From Novosphingobium sediminicola (GTDB lineage: Bacteria; Pseudomonadota; Alphaproteobacteria; Sphingomonadales; Sphingomonadaceae), in NCBI RefSeq assembly GCF_014196525.1, contig NZ_JACIDX010000014.1:62001-126000 (forward strand): a stretch of DNA of 64,000 nt, in the 5' to 3' direction. The notes beneath the pieces are model-generated. The model was not told the DNA's origin, searched no databases, and saw only the letters and a program-made list of their open reading frames with translations. A program made the translations under genes and the position numbers. This document shows, piece after piece, positions 43,502-51,689 of this stretch; the first letter of the stretch is position 1, and each line of letters opens with the position of its first letter.

Positions 43502-45004
43502 ATGACCACGACCAGCGCCACAACCAGCACCAGCACGGCGTCGACCACCACGACGACCAGCAGCTCATCGGTAGGCTCTCAACTGCTCACCTCGCTGGGC
43601 GTTGGCACCGGGGTGGACATGACCGAGATGGCGACCAACATCGCCACCGCGCAATTCGCCACCCAGACCGACGCGGTGAACAACCGCCTCTCGAACGTGG
43701 CGCTGCAGATTTCGCAGGCATCGCAGTTGAAGAGCGATCTCCTCACGCTCTCCTCGTCCTTTTCCACCCTGATCGACAGCGGCAATTTGCTGCCCGCGCC
43801 CACGGTCACCAACAGCTCGGTCGCCGGCGCCTCCCTGCCCAGCGGCAGCAGCGGCATCACCGGCACCTATGCGCTCGAAGTCACCGCTCTGGCCCAGCCG
43901 CAGGTGCTGGCCACCACCAGCTTTTCGGCCGGCGCGGCAACGATGAAGGCGGGCACGCTGACCTTCGATTTCGGCACGTCCAGCGGCTCCACCTTTACCG
44001 CCGACACCAGCCACGCCAGCAAGACGATCACCATCGCCGACGGCGCGACGCTGGCCCAGGTGGCCAGCGCCGTCAACAGCGCCCGGATCGGCGTCACCGC
44101 CTATGTGGCCACCAACGCCAATGGGTCACAACTGGTGTTCAAGGGATCGGAAGGCGCGGCCAACGGCTTTACCATCACCGCCAATGACACATCGACCGGC
44201 ACCAGCACGGGCGCCAGCAGCCTGAGCACGCTGGCCTATAATCCGGCGGTGACCTCGACCACGATCACCCGCCAGCAATCGGCAGGCGATGCCGCCTACA
44301 AGCTGGACGGGATCAGCCGCACCAGCACCAGCAACACGATCGACAATGCCGCCCCCGGCCTCTCGCTCAAGCTGACGGGCACCAACAGCGGCAATCCCAC
44401 CACGATCACCTATTCCGACCCCTCCAGCGGCGTCACCTCGACGATGTCCAATCTGGTCAGCGCGCTCAACGCCATCATGACCGAGCTGAACAGCGACATG
44501 TCGGCCTCGACCGGCAATCTGTATAATGACTCGGGCGCCAAGGCCGTCTCGCGCGCCTTTTCGCAGCTGGCCGGTACGACGATCATGAAGAATGCCGCCG
44601 ATGGCGAGCCCAAGACGCTGGCCGATCTTGGCGTTTCGACCAAGAAGGACGGCACATTTGCACTGGACACGACCAAGCTGGCCAAGGCGCTGTCGGACAA
44701 TCCGGCCGGGGTGGCCGCGATGTTCACCAAGGGCGTCAACGGCATCTACAGCACGGTCTATAAAATGACCTCGGCGCTGACCACCAGCACCGACACCGGT
44801 TCGCTGGCCGGTTCGATCACGCGCTATACCGCCCAGCAAACCACGCTGACCACGCAGAAGAGCAAGCTGAGCGATCAGCAGGCGGCGCTGCGCGCAAGGC
44901 TGATCACGCAGTATGCCGCCGCCAACACCGCGGTGGCCGCGTCCAATTCCACGCTGACCTATCTGAAAAATCAGATCGCCGCGTGGAACAAGACAAGCAA
45001 TTAA
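43502..45004 (+). CDS. fliD: Flagellar filament cap protein FliD (HAP2)
   Basis: A 500-residue protein with a Ser/Thr-rich leader, then SQLLTSLGVGTGVDMTEMATNIATAQF, the conserved FliD N-terminal segment, and a C-terminal coiled coil (TRYTAQQTTLTTQKSKLSDQQAALRARLITQYAAANTAVAASNSTLTYLKNQIAAW). It caps the growing filament. A CTTAAG-N14-GACGTTCT sequence at 43467-43494 resembles the FliA-type elements but lies too close to the ATG to be convincing. Confidence 0.95.
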   Translation: MTTTSATTSTSTASTTTTTSSSSVGSQLLTSLGVGTGVDMTEMATNIATAQFATQTDAVNNRLSNVALQISQASQLKSDLLTLSSSFSTLIDSGNLLPAPTVTNSSVAGASLPSGSSGITGTYALEVTALAQPQVLATTSFSAGAATMKAGTLTFDFGTSSGSTFTADTSHASKTITIADGATLAQVASAVNSARIGVTAYVATNANGSQLVFKGSEGAANGFTITANDTSTGTSTGASSLSTLAYNPAVTSTTITRQQSAGDAAYKLDGISRTSTSNTIDNAAPGLSLKLTGTNSGNPTTITYSDPSSGVTSTMSNLVSALNAIMTELNSDMSASTGNLYNDSGAKAVSRAFSQLAGTTIMKNAADGEPKTLADLGVSTKKDGTFALDTTKLAKALSDNPAGVAAMFTKGVNGIYSTVYKMTSALTTSTDTGSLAGSITRYTAQQTTLTTQKSKLSDQQAALRARLITQYAAANTAVAASNSTLTYLKNQIAAWNKTSN

Positions 45005-45019
45005 GAAGGACCGCTCGAC

Positions 45020-45397
45020 ATGCTCGCCCGCCGCAATCCTGGCGAAGTCTATCGCCGGGTGGATTTCGATGCTCGTGTTTCCGGAGCCACGCCGGGCGAA
45101 CTGGTGCGCCTGTGCTATGAACAATTGATCTCGTCGCTGGGCGGGGCGTTGATCGCGGTCCAGCGCGGCGACAATCAGATGAAGAGCCAGATGCTGACCC
45201 GCGCCATTTCCGCGCTCAACGCGCTGCACATGGGCGTTTCGGGCGACGATGGAGTCGCCGGCGCGCTGATCCATTTCTATACGGCCACCCGCCGCGCGGT
45301 GCTGGACAGCGTGCTGGATTTCGATGCCGATACTATCGCCCAGATACGGCAGGACTTTATCGACATTTCCGAAAGCATGAGTCGCGCCGCCAGTTGA
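45020..45397 (+). CDS. fliS: Flagellar export chaperone FliS
   Basis: A 125-residue helical protein: ATPGELVRLCYEQLISSLGGALIAVQRGDNQMKSQMLTRAISALNAL is the FliS signature. FliS prevents premature flagellin polymerisation. It ends the fli operon, 15 bases after fliD. Confidence 0.93.
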   Translation: MLARRNPGEVYRRVDFDARVSGATPGELVRLCYEQLISSLGGALIAVQRGDNQMKSQMLTRAISALNALHMGVSGDDGVAGALIHFYTATRRAVLDSVLDFDADTIAQIRQDFIDISESMSRAAS

Positions 45398-45715
45398 GGG
45401 CGCGATCAGACAAATAGGCGCGATCTGTATAAAAATACGAGCCAACAGATAAAAAATTTACATCGAATTTCTGCTGGAACGTGTCACATAATGAACGAAA
45501 AAATCATTATCATACAGACATGATTCAGTAAAATAACAATCCATGACAGCAATCCCTGAAAACCAAGGATTAGCTCTTACGGCCAAATACTTACTATCCC
45601 TTGAATGAAACGGTTTCGGATCGAACGCTACGCCGTAACGGAGCCAGTTAACGTCCAATGCCTAAGCAAGTTTTGCTAGGCATTAACCAAGATCACTTCA
45701 GGGGGTGAGGTTACA
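45398..45715. other. AT-rich intergenic region before the LuxR-type regulator
   Basis: 318 bases, clearly lower in GC than the neighbours. It holds poly-A/T tracts (ATAAAAAATTTACA near 45450) and, 34 bases before the next start, an interrupted dyad of CCTAAGCAA and TTGCTAGG (45659-45682). A 66-codon minus-strand frame (45458-45658) opens with TTG and has no recognisable product; I do not call it a gene. Confidence 0.5.
45659..45682. promoter_or_regulatory. Dyad upstream of the LuxR-type regulator, possible autoregulatory site
   Basis: TGCCTAAGCAA and TTGCTAGGCA form a near-perfect inverted repeat (one extra A) across a three-base centre. The half-site CCTAAGCA recurs in the perfect palindrome at 47831-47848. 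Confidence 0.4.
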
Positions 45716-46318
45716 TTGAACAACGGGACCAGCCTTTTTCTCGTCGATGGCGATGTCCGGCGCCGGGCCGCCATTTCACACTGCCTTGCCGGCAGCACGG
45801 TGCATGTCGAACCTTTCGAGGATCCGTCCGAACTCATCGCCCGCTGGCCCAAGACAGGTCTGCTGCTGGTGCATGACGATGGGCGCTCGATCGGCATGCT
45901 GCTGGCGCAAATGGGGCGGCTGGGGCAATGGCTGCCGGTTATCGGCTTTGCCCAGGAGCCCAGCACGAGGCAGGTCGTGGGGGCCGTCCTTGAAGGCGCA
46001 ATCGACTATGTTTCATGGCCCTTTACCCGCGAAGAAATCATCGGCGTGGTCGAACAGGCCGAGGCCAAGGCCGAAGTCTTTGGCAGCGCCAAGCTGCGCG
46101 AGGCGCTGGCCCGCAGCCGGGTGGACCGCCTCACCAAGCGTGAGCGTGAGGTGCTGGCGGGCGTGGCGGGCGGCCTGTCAAACCGGATGATCGGGGAAAA
46201 GCTGTCGATCTCGCCGCGCACGGTGGAAATTCACCGCGCCAATATGCTGACCAAGATGGGCGCCAATCATACGTCCGAGGCGATCCGCATCGCTATCGAG
46301 GCCGCGCTGGTCAGTTGA
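45716..46318 (+). CDS. LuxR/FixJ-type transcriptional regulator with atypical receiver
   Basis: A 200-residue two-domain protein. Residues 1-120 have the receiver-fold pattern (LFLVDGD, LLLVHDD) but the conserved switch Thr/Ser is replaced (PVIGFAQ) and the conserved Lys before PF is Trp (VSWPFTREEI), so phosphorylation signalling is doubtful. Residues 130-195 are a LuxR HTH (LTKREREVLAGVAGGLSNRMIGEKLSISPRTVEIHRANMLTKMGA). The start is a TTG with a GGTGAGG site five bases upstream; no in-frame ATG precedes the conserved core. It lies between the flagellar and chemotaxis genes, which suggests a role in their control. Confidence 0.82.
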   Translation: MNNGTSLFLVDGDVRRRAAISHCLAGSTVHVEPFEDPSELIARWPKTGLLLVHDDGRSIGMLLAQMGRLGQWLPVIGFAQEPSTRQVVGAVLEGAIDYVSWPFTREEIIGVVEQAEAKAEVFGSAKLREALARSRVDRLTKREREVLAGVAGGLSNRMIGEKLSISPRTVEIHRANMLTKMGANHTSEAIRIAIEAALVS

Positions 46319-46334
46319 CCCGCAATGCAGTCGA

Positions 46335-46373
46335 AAATGAAAACGGCGCTCCATTGGGGCGCCGTTCTCATTT
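46335..46373. terminator. Bidirectional terminator after the LuxR-type gene
   Basis: AACGGCGC pairs with GCGCCGTT, extended by AAATGA with TCATTT across one A-C mismatch. T-runs lie on both outer sides, so it can work for either strand. Confidence 0.75.
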
Positions 46374-46698
46374 CGGGGGCAATCGGGGCAAAGCCTGTCC
46401 GGAATGGCGGGATCTGCGCTTTCGCGGATGCAGCAGAACGGGAATAAATTGCCCGCAACACCGCTCCATCTCACACCAAAATTGAATCCCGATAAGCAGC
46501 TTGCAGGATCGGCACGACGAGACGGCATCCCATGGACAGCCGCCCGGAACAGACTGGCCCGATCCCAACACCCAAACGCCGCGCCCAAAACGTGGCCATG
46601 CTGTTTATCGGCCATGCCGCCGGGATGCCCGACCTGGCCGCTTTTCTGCCGCCTTTCCGCCGCCGTCCCAATGCGGCGGAGAGGCGGCCCCTTTTGCC
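46374..46698. other. Gene-free stretch between the LuxR-type gene and cheB-like gene
   Basis: About 325 bases. I see only short frames, such as a plus-strand 58-codon frame from 46532 without a ribosome site. GCGGCAAAA-type motifs are absent. Confidence 0.45.
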
Positions 46699-47730
46699 TC
46701 AGCCCTGATTGCAGGAGGCCACAAGGGCCACGCTCAATTCATCCAGAGACAGGATCTTTTCCGCCGCATTGGCGGCAACCGCCGCCGCCGGGGTTTCGCC
46801 CACAGTGGCCGTGGCCGGATCTTCGACAAAGGTGCGCGACCCGGCATCGCGCAGCAGCCGCAGCCCCTTGGCGCCATCGCCGCCCATGCCCGTCAGGATC
46901 GCCCCAACAGAGGGCACACCCGCGCGCGCCATTGTGCCGAACAGCAGCGTGGCCGAGGGGCGCGCGCCATCGACCGGATCGCGCTGAACCATGCGCAGGC
47001 GCGGCGGCGAGCCCGGCTCGAACACGACATGCTTTTCCGGATCGGCGGCAATATGGATCATGCCCGGCGTCAGAGCCGCGCCATCCTTGGCCATGGCGAT
47101 CTTGCATTTCAGCTCACCCGCCATGCGGTTGATGAAAGTATCGACCAGCGCCGGCTCGCTTTGCAACACGATCACCGTGGGCGGGCATTCGGCGGGAAAA
47201 TCGCCCAGCATCTGCGTTAACGCATCAATGCCGCCCATCGACGTTGCCATGGCCAGATAGTGACCGTTCCATGTGAACTGCACCTCGGAATGGCGGCTTT
47301 CGCGGTGGCTGGACTTTTGCGCCTTCACATTGGAATTGGCCGCCGCCAGCACGATCTTGCCCAGCTTTCCCACGGTCTTGGCGAATTGCTCGGGCGTGGC
47401 TTTGAGCGGCTTGGGGAAACATTCCACCGCCCCCAGCGCATAGGCCTTGAGCGAGGTTTCGGTCCCGCTCTGGGTCAGCGAGGAGAGCATGACCACCGGC
47501 AACGGGTTGGTCGCCATCAATTCTTCAAGGAATTCGATGCCGCTCATACCGGGCATTTCCACATCCAGCGTCACCACATTGGGTTTGAGCTGAGCGATCT
47601 GGTCGCGTGCCTCGTCGGCATTGGCGGCGGTGCCGATCACGGTCACATTGCGCTGCTGCTCCAACACATCGGAAAACAGCGCTCGCATGGCGGCAGAATC
47701 GTCCACAACCAGCACACGTGCATCGTTCAT
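46699..47730 (-). CDS. CheB-like receiver/methylesterase protein with altered active site
   Basis: A 343-residue CheB homologue. The receiver domain has Asp10, Asp11 and the phosphoacceptor Asp56 (TLDVEMPG). The C-terminal domain keeps the nucleophile Ser164 (ATSMGG) and the GMGGDG aspartate loop, but the catalytic histidine of the VIxQHxP motif is Ser191 (VLQSEP), so ester hydrolysis is likely lost or weakened. A complete CheB is encoded in the che operon nearby. This copy stands alone and is divergent from the first chemoreceptor. It may act as a regulatory or phosphate-sink protein; that is inference. Confidence 0.85.
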   Translation of the reverse strand: MNDARVLVVDDSAAMRALFSDVLEQQRNVTVIGTAANADEARDQIAQLKPNVVTLDVEMPGMSGIEFLEELMATNPLPVVMLSSLTQSGTETSLKAYALGAVECFPKPLKATPEQFAKTVGKLGKIVLAAANSNVKAQKSSHRESRHSEVQFTWNGHYLAMATSMGGIDALTQMLGDFPAECPPTVIVLQSEPALVDTFINRMAGELKCKIAMAKDGAALTPGMIHIAADPEKHVVFEPGSPPRLRMVQRDPVDGARPSATLLFGTMARAGVPSVGAILTGMGGDGAKGLRLLRDAGSRTFVEDPATATVGETPAAAVAANAAEKILSLDELSVALVASCNQG

Positions 47731-47967
47731 TGTCGCAGCTTTCCCGTCTTACGTTGATAAACCGGCCATGTCGGCCTCCACCGATCATGTTTAACCGTGA
47801 TTCACGAAGCAAATACCTGCTCCTGACTAAGTGCTTAGGCCTAAGCACCGCCTAATCACTATTCAGCGCTGCGCCTGTAGCAACCTGTGTCGGAGCCACG
47901 CAAAACGGGCAAAATCAGCCCGCGCGCGCCGGTTTTAGGCATTAATAAAGGCAGGGCAACAGCGCAT
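47731..47967. promoter_or_regulatory. Divergent control region of the cheB-like gene and the che operon
   Basis: 237 bases between divergent starts. They contain the 18-base palindrome at 47831-47848 and a GGCAAAAT motif at 47908-47915 (GGGCAAAATCAGCCC). Confidence 0.45.
47831..47848. promoter_or_regulatory. Perfect 18-bp palindrome, candidate LuxR-type operator
   Basis: GTGCTTAGGCCTAAGCAC is perfectly self-complementary. It lies about 100 bases before the cheB-like start and 120 before the chemoreceptor start, and shares CCTAAGCA with the dyad upstream of the LuxR-type regulator gene. Confidence 0.5.
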
Positions 47968-49779
47968 ATGAAACACCGATCCATCGCGCGAAATAACCGC
48001 ATCGGTGCCATGGTCATCCTGTCGGTGCTTCTGGCGGCGGGGTTGCTGGCGGGGCTGGGCTTTAACGATATCAGGCTGGGCGGGTCGCTGCATCACCGCA
48101 ACCAACAGGTCAGCGATTTCGTCGCCGACATCCTGCCCCCGCCCGAATATGTGATCGAAGGCTTTCTCGAAGCCAGCCTGCTGCACAACAATCCGGGGCT
48201 GATGGCTGAAAAGCGCAGCCGTCTGGGCGATCTGGAAAGGGCCTTTCGGCAAAGGAGCAGCGATTGGGCGGCCTCGGACCTTGATGCCGATCTGAAACAG
48301 CAATTGGCGCGAGAGGCTCAGCGCAGCGGCGAGGAGTTCTGGGCCGTCGTCGATCAGGATTTCCTGCCCGCCCTGTCGCGCGGGGACGCACCCGTTGCGC
48401 AGGCCGCCTATGACCGGCTGAGCGCGATCTATGCCACCCATCGCGGCCAGATCGAGGCGCTCACGCAATCGGCCCTGCTGCGGCAAAAGGATATTGCCGC
48501 CTCCAGCGCGACGATGATGTGGGCGATCATGGCGGGGCTTGGCGCGCTGGGCATGGTGCTGCTGGGGCTGATCCTTGGGGCTTTGCGCTGGCAGAGCCGC
48601 CATGTTCTGGAACCGCTGGCCCAAACCGCGCAGGTGATGAGCCGGATGGCATCGGGCGATCTGGACGTGGGCCGCAACATCCATCACCGCGAGGACGAGA
48701 TCGGCGCGATGACCGCCGCCATCGAAGTGTTCCGCGCCGCCGCCCTTGGTGAGCGGCAGGCCGCCGTCCACCAGCAGCGGGTGGTCGATTCGCTCTCGCA
48801 AGGGTTGCAGCATCTGGCCGGAGGGCAATTGCATTACCGCATCCACACACCGCTGGGCGCGGAATACGAATCGCTGCGTCAGGATTTCAACGGCGCGATG
48901 CAGGAACTGGGCGAGGCCATCGGCGGCGTGATGGCCACGGCCGCCAGCGTCGAGAAAGGCGCCTCGGAAATTCGCGGCGCCTCCGACGATCTGGCCCGCC
49001 GCAACGAGACTCACGCCACCACGCTGGAGGAAATGGCAGCGACGATGGATCAGGTCACCCACACGATCCGCGAATCGGCCAGCCATGCCGTCCATGTGCA
49101 AAGCTCGATCACCCAGACCCATCAGGCCGCCGTGGCCGGGGGCAATGTGGTGGCCCGCGCCACAGCGGCGATGACGGGAATCGAACGCTCATCGCAGGAA
49201 ATCAACCAGATCATCAATGTCATCGACGGCATCGCGTTCCAGACCAACCTGCTCGCACTCAATGCCGGGGTCGAGGCTGCGCGAGCAGGGGACGCTGGCA
49301 AGGGCTTTGCTGTGGTCGCCAATGAAGTGCGCGCTCTGGCCCAGCGCAGCGCGGGCGCGGCCAAGGATATCAAGGTGCTGATCCATGCCTCCACCGATCA
49401 GGTGCTGGGCGGGGTGGCGCTGGTGCGCGAAACCGGCGCGGTGCTGGGCAATATCGTCGAGCAGGTGGGCCACATCAACACGCAGGTCAGCGATATGACC
49501 AGCTCGACCGAGTTGCAGGCCACCTATCTGAGCGAAATCAACAAGGCGATCGCCCATATGGACGGCATCACCCAGCAGAACGCCGCCATGTCCGAACAGG
49601 CCACCGCCGCCGCGCGCAGCCTGGCCACGCAGGCCCAGGCCATGAACGCGATGGTGGGCCGGTTTGAAACCGCCGATCATCGGAGGCGGGATTGGGGCCG
49701 GGAAGAGCCTGTGCCCTTTGTGCGCGAGCGCGCGCGCGAACGCGGGGGCGAGAGGGGCCAATTTTCTACCGCTGCGTGA
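47968..49779 (+). CDS. Methyl-accepting chemotaxis protein
   Basis: A 603-residue chemoreceptor: helix 1 at about 12-30, a periplasmic helical domain of about 150 residues, helix 2 at about 182-206, then HAMP (about 207-260) and a signalling domain with the conserved hairpin tip INQIINVIDGIAFQTNLLALNAGVEAARAGDAGKGFAVVANEVRALAQRSA. The Arg-rich C-terminus carries no CheR-binding pentapeptide. The ATG at 47968 opens just before helix 1; an in-frame GTG at 47887 is the alternative. Confidence 0.93.
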   Translation: MKHRSIARNNRIGAMVILSVLLAAGLLAGLGFNDIRLGGSLHHRNQQVSDFVADILPPPEYVIEGFLEASLLHNNPGLMAEKRSRLGDLERAFRQRSSDWAASDLDADLKQQLAREAQRSGEEFWAVVDQDFLPALSRGDAPVAQAAYDRLSAIYATHRGQIEALTQSALLRQKDIAASSATMMWAIMAGLGALGMVLLGLILGALRWQSRHVLEPLAQTAQVMSRMASGDLDVGRNIHHREDEIGAMTAAIEVFRAAALGERQAAVHQQRVVDSLSQGLQHLAGGQLHYRIHTPLGAEYESLRQDFNGAMQELGEAIGGVMATAASVEKGASEIRGASDDLARRNETHATTLEEMAATMDQVTHTIRESASHAVHVQSSITQTHQAAVAGGNVVARATAAMTGIERSSQEINQIINVIDGIAFQTNLLALNAGVEAARAGDAGKGFAVVANEVRALAQRSAGAAKDIKVLIHASTDQVLGGVALVRETGAVLGNIVEQVGHINTQVSDMTSSTELQATYLSEINKAIAHMDGITQQNAAMSEQATAAARSLATQAQAMNAMVGRFETADHRRRDWGREEPVPFVRERARERGGERGQFSTAA

Positions 49780-49926
49780 AGATCGCCACGCAATTTCCCC
49801 GCGATTCTACCGAGGCCCGCGCAAACATGACGTTGCCAACCAGGGCCTATGATTAACCACAAGGGAAAGCGTGTCTTTCGGGCCTTCAGGAACCGCCCGG
49901 AACATGACGCGCCGAGGGAACAGACA

Positions 49927-51387
49927 ATGCTCGACTGGTTTGCAAAGCAGGCTCCGATCAGGACCAAATTCCATACATTGACGGCGCTGGTCGCGCTGAT
50001 GGGTGCGGCGAGTGTCGCGGCCGATGTGTTGCAGGCCGATGGGGTGCTCTCGCCGGGCGCGGCGATGGCGGTGTCGGCGGGCGCGATGGTGCTGGCGGTG
50101 CTGATCGTGGCGCTGGCGGGTCAGGTGATCGCAACGCCCTATGTCGCCACGGTTGAACGGATGGAAGGTCTGGCAGCCAATGATCTGACAGGCGCGATTC
50201 CCCATACTGATCATGCCGATTGCGTGGGCCGCATTGCGCGGGCGATGGAAATCTTCCGCGCCCATGCGCAGGAACGCGAGGCCCAGCATCAGCAGCAGAA
50301 ACAACTGACCGTTCTGTTCGAACATCTGGGCGACGCGTTGAAAAAGATGGGCCGCAACCAGCTTGATTGCCAGATCCGCGATCCCTTCCCCGGCCAGTAT
50401 GACGAGGTGCGCAAGGACTTCAACAGCGCGGTGGGCTCTTTGGCCGATGCGATTGCCTCGGTTTCGGCCAGCGCGCTGCATGTGCTGAACGGGGCGAATG
50501 AAATCCACACCGCCTCCAACGACCTGTCGAACCGCAACGAGCAGCAGGCCGCCACGCTGGAGGAAACCGCCGCCGCGATGAATCAGGTGACCGAAGGCGT
50601 GCGCGAGAGCGCCCGCAGCGCGCATGACGTGCAAAAATCGATCACCGAGGCCCATGAGGAAGCCACCGAAGGCGGCATCGTGGTCAGCCGCGCGGTCGAG
50701 GCCATGGCCGCCATCGAACGCAGCGCGCAGGAGATCAACCAGATCATCGGCGTGATCGACGGCATCGCGTTTCAGACCAACCTTCTGGCGCTGAACGCGG
50801 GCGTTGAGGCGGCGCGCGCGGGGGATGCGGGCAAGGGCTTTGCCGTGGTGGCCAACGAGGTCCGCGCGCTGGCCCAGCGCAGCGCGGATGCGGCCAAGGA
50901 GATCAAGGCATTGATCACCACATCGAGCGAGCAGGTGGCAGGAGGCGTCACGCTGGTGCGCGAAACCGGCACCTTGCTGGGCAAGATCGTGCACCGCGTG
51001 GGAGAAATTACCGGGCTTGTGGCCGAGATTGCCGAGAACGCCAATATTCAGGCCGACGGGCTGGAAATGGTCAACACCGCCGTTGGCGAGATGGACCGCG
51101 TGACCCAGCAGAACGCGGCCATGGTCGAACAGGCCACCGCCGCCGCGCGCAGCCTTGCCGACGAAGCGCGCGAATTGAACACGGTGGTCAGCCGGTTCCA
51201 ATCCGACGTGCAGGATGAGCGCAGCCATGGCCAAGAAGCAGCCATCCCCTTTGTCCGCCAAAGCGCCCGCAGCGCGCCGCGCCTTGCCGCCTCTTCGGTT
51301 CCGGCGCGCGCCACAGGCATGGTGCAGGGCAATCTGGCCATCAAACCGCAGGCCGAAGTTTCCACCGATGACTGGTCGGAATTCTGA
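49927..51387 (+). CDS. Methyl-accepting chemotaxis protein with little periplasmic domain
   Basis: A 486-residue receptor with two closely spaced membrane helices near residues 17-33 and 43-68, so almost no periplasmic sensor, then a HAMP-like region and the signalling domain (tip INQIIGVIDGIAFQTNLLALNAGVEAARAGDAGKGFAVVANEVRALAQRSA). The last residues DDWSEF fit the aromatic-x-x-aromatic pentapeptide (WSEF, NWETF-like) that tethers CheR/CheB. Ligand sensing is probably internal or energy-related. The ATG at 49927 has a GAGG site; the longer frame from 49849 is less likely. Confidence 0.9.
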   Translation: MLDWFAKQAPIRTKFHTLTALVALMGAASVAADVLQADGVLSPGAAMAVSAGAMVLAVLIVALAGQVIATPYVATVERMEGLAANDLTGAIPHTDHADCVGRIARAMEIFRAHAQEREAQHQQQKQLTVLFEHLGDALKKMGRNQLDCQIRDPFPGQYDEVRKDFNSAVGSLADAIASVSASALHVLNGANEIHTASNDLSNRNEQQAATLEETAAAMNQVTEGVRESARSAHDVQKSITEAHEEATEGGIVVSRAVEAMAAIERSAQEINQIIGVIDGIAFQTNLLALNAGVEAARAGDAGKGFAVVANEVRALAQRSADAAKEIKALITTSSEQVAGGVTLVRETGTLLGKIVHRVGEITGLVAEIAENANIQADGLEMVNTAVGEMDRVTQQNAAMVEQATAAARSLADEARELNTVVSRFQSDVQDERSHGQEAAIPFVRQSARSAPRLAASSVPARATGMVQGNLAIKPQAEVSTDDWSEF

Positions 51388-51425
51388 ACCTTCCGGCCCA
51401 GACCCAATCCAAGACGGGAATTTGC

Positions 51426-51689
51426 ATGATGCGCAAGATTGTCCTGCCCGCCCGATGCGACCGGGCCGCCGCCGAGGCATTGTTGCCCGAATTTCAGGCC
51501 GCGCTGGGCGCCGGGCCGCTCTCGGTCGATGCCAGCGAAACCAGGCAGATCGGTCAGGCCATGCTGCAGCTGCTGCTCAGCGCCCGGCGCACCGGCGACG
51601 GAGCAACGATCACGCCCTCGCCCGCCCTGCTCGACGCGGCCCGGCTGACGGGTCTGGAAAATGCGCTGTTTGAAGGGAACACGGTATGA
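51426..51689 (+). CDS. STAS-domain protein at the head of cheA
   Basis: An 87-residue protein with STAS-like pattern (LPARCDRAAAEALLPEFQAALGAGPLSVDASETRQIGQAMLQLLLSARR). Small STAS proteins are common next to cheA in alphaproteobacterial chemotaxis operons, where their role is unclear. It overlaps cheA by four bases (ATGA). A second ATG three bases later could also serve. Confidence 0.72.
   Translation: MMRKIVLPARCDRAAAEALLPEFQAALGAGPLSVDASETRQIGQAMLQLLLSARRTGDGATITPSPALLDAARLTGLENALFEGNTV

Noticed and set aside
45458..45658. 66-codon minus-strand frame in the AT-rich intergenic region
   Set aside because: It opens with TTG, has no recognisable domain and lies across promoter-like sequence.
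46471..46671. Short minus-strand frame between the LuxR-type gene and the cheB-like gene
   Set aside because: No ribosome site and an Arg/Gly-rich composition typical of a shadow frame.
23448..49860. TTAACC sequences near motA, the LuxR-type gene, cheB-like gene and second receptor as CtrA sites
   Set aside because: Single hexamers are expected by chance about a dozen times in the window; no full TTAA-N7-TTAA pair was found at these sites.
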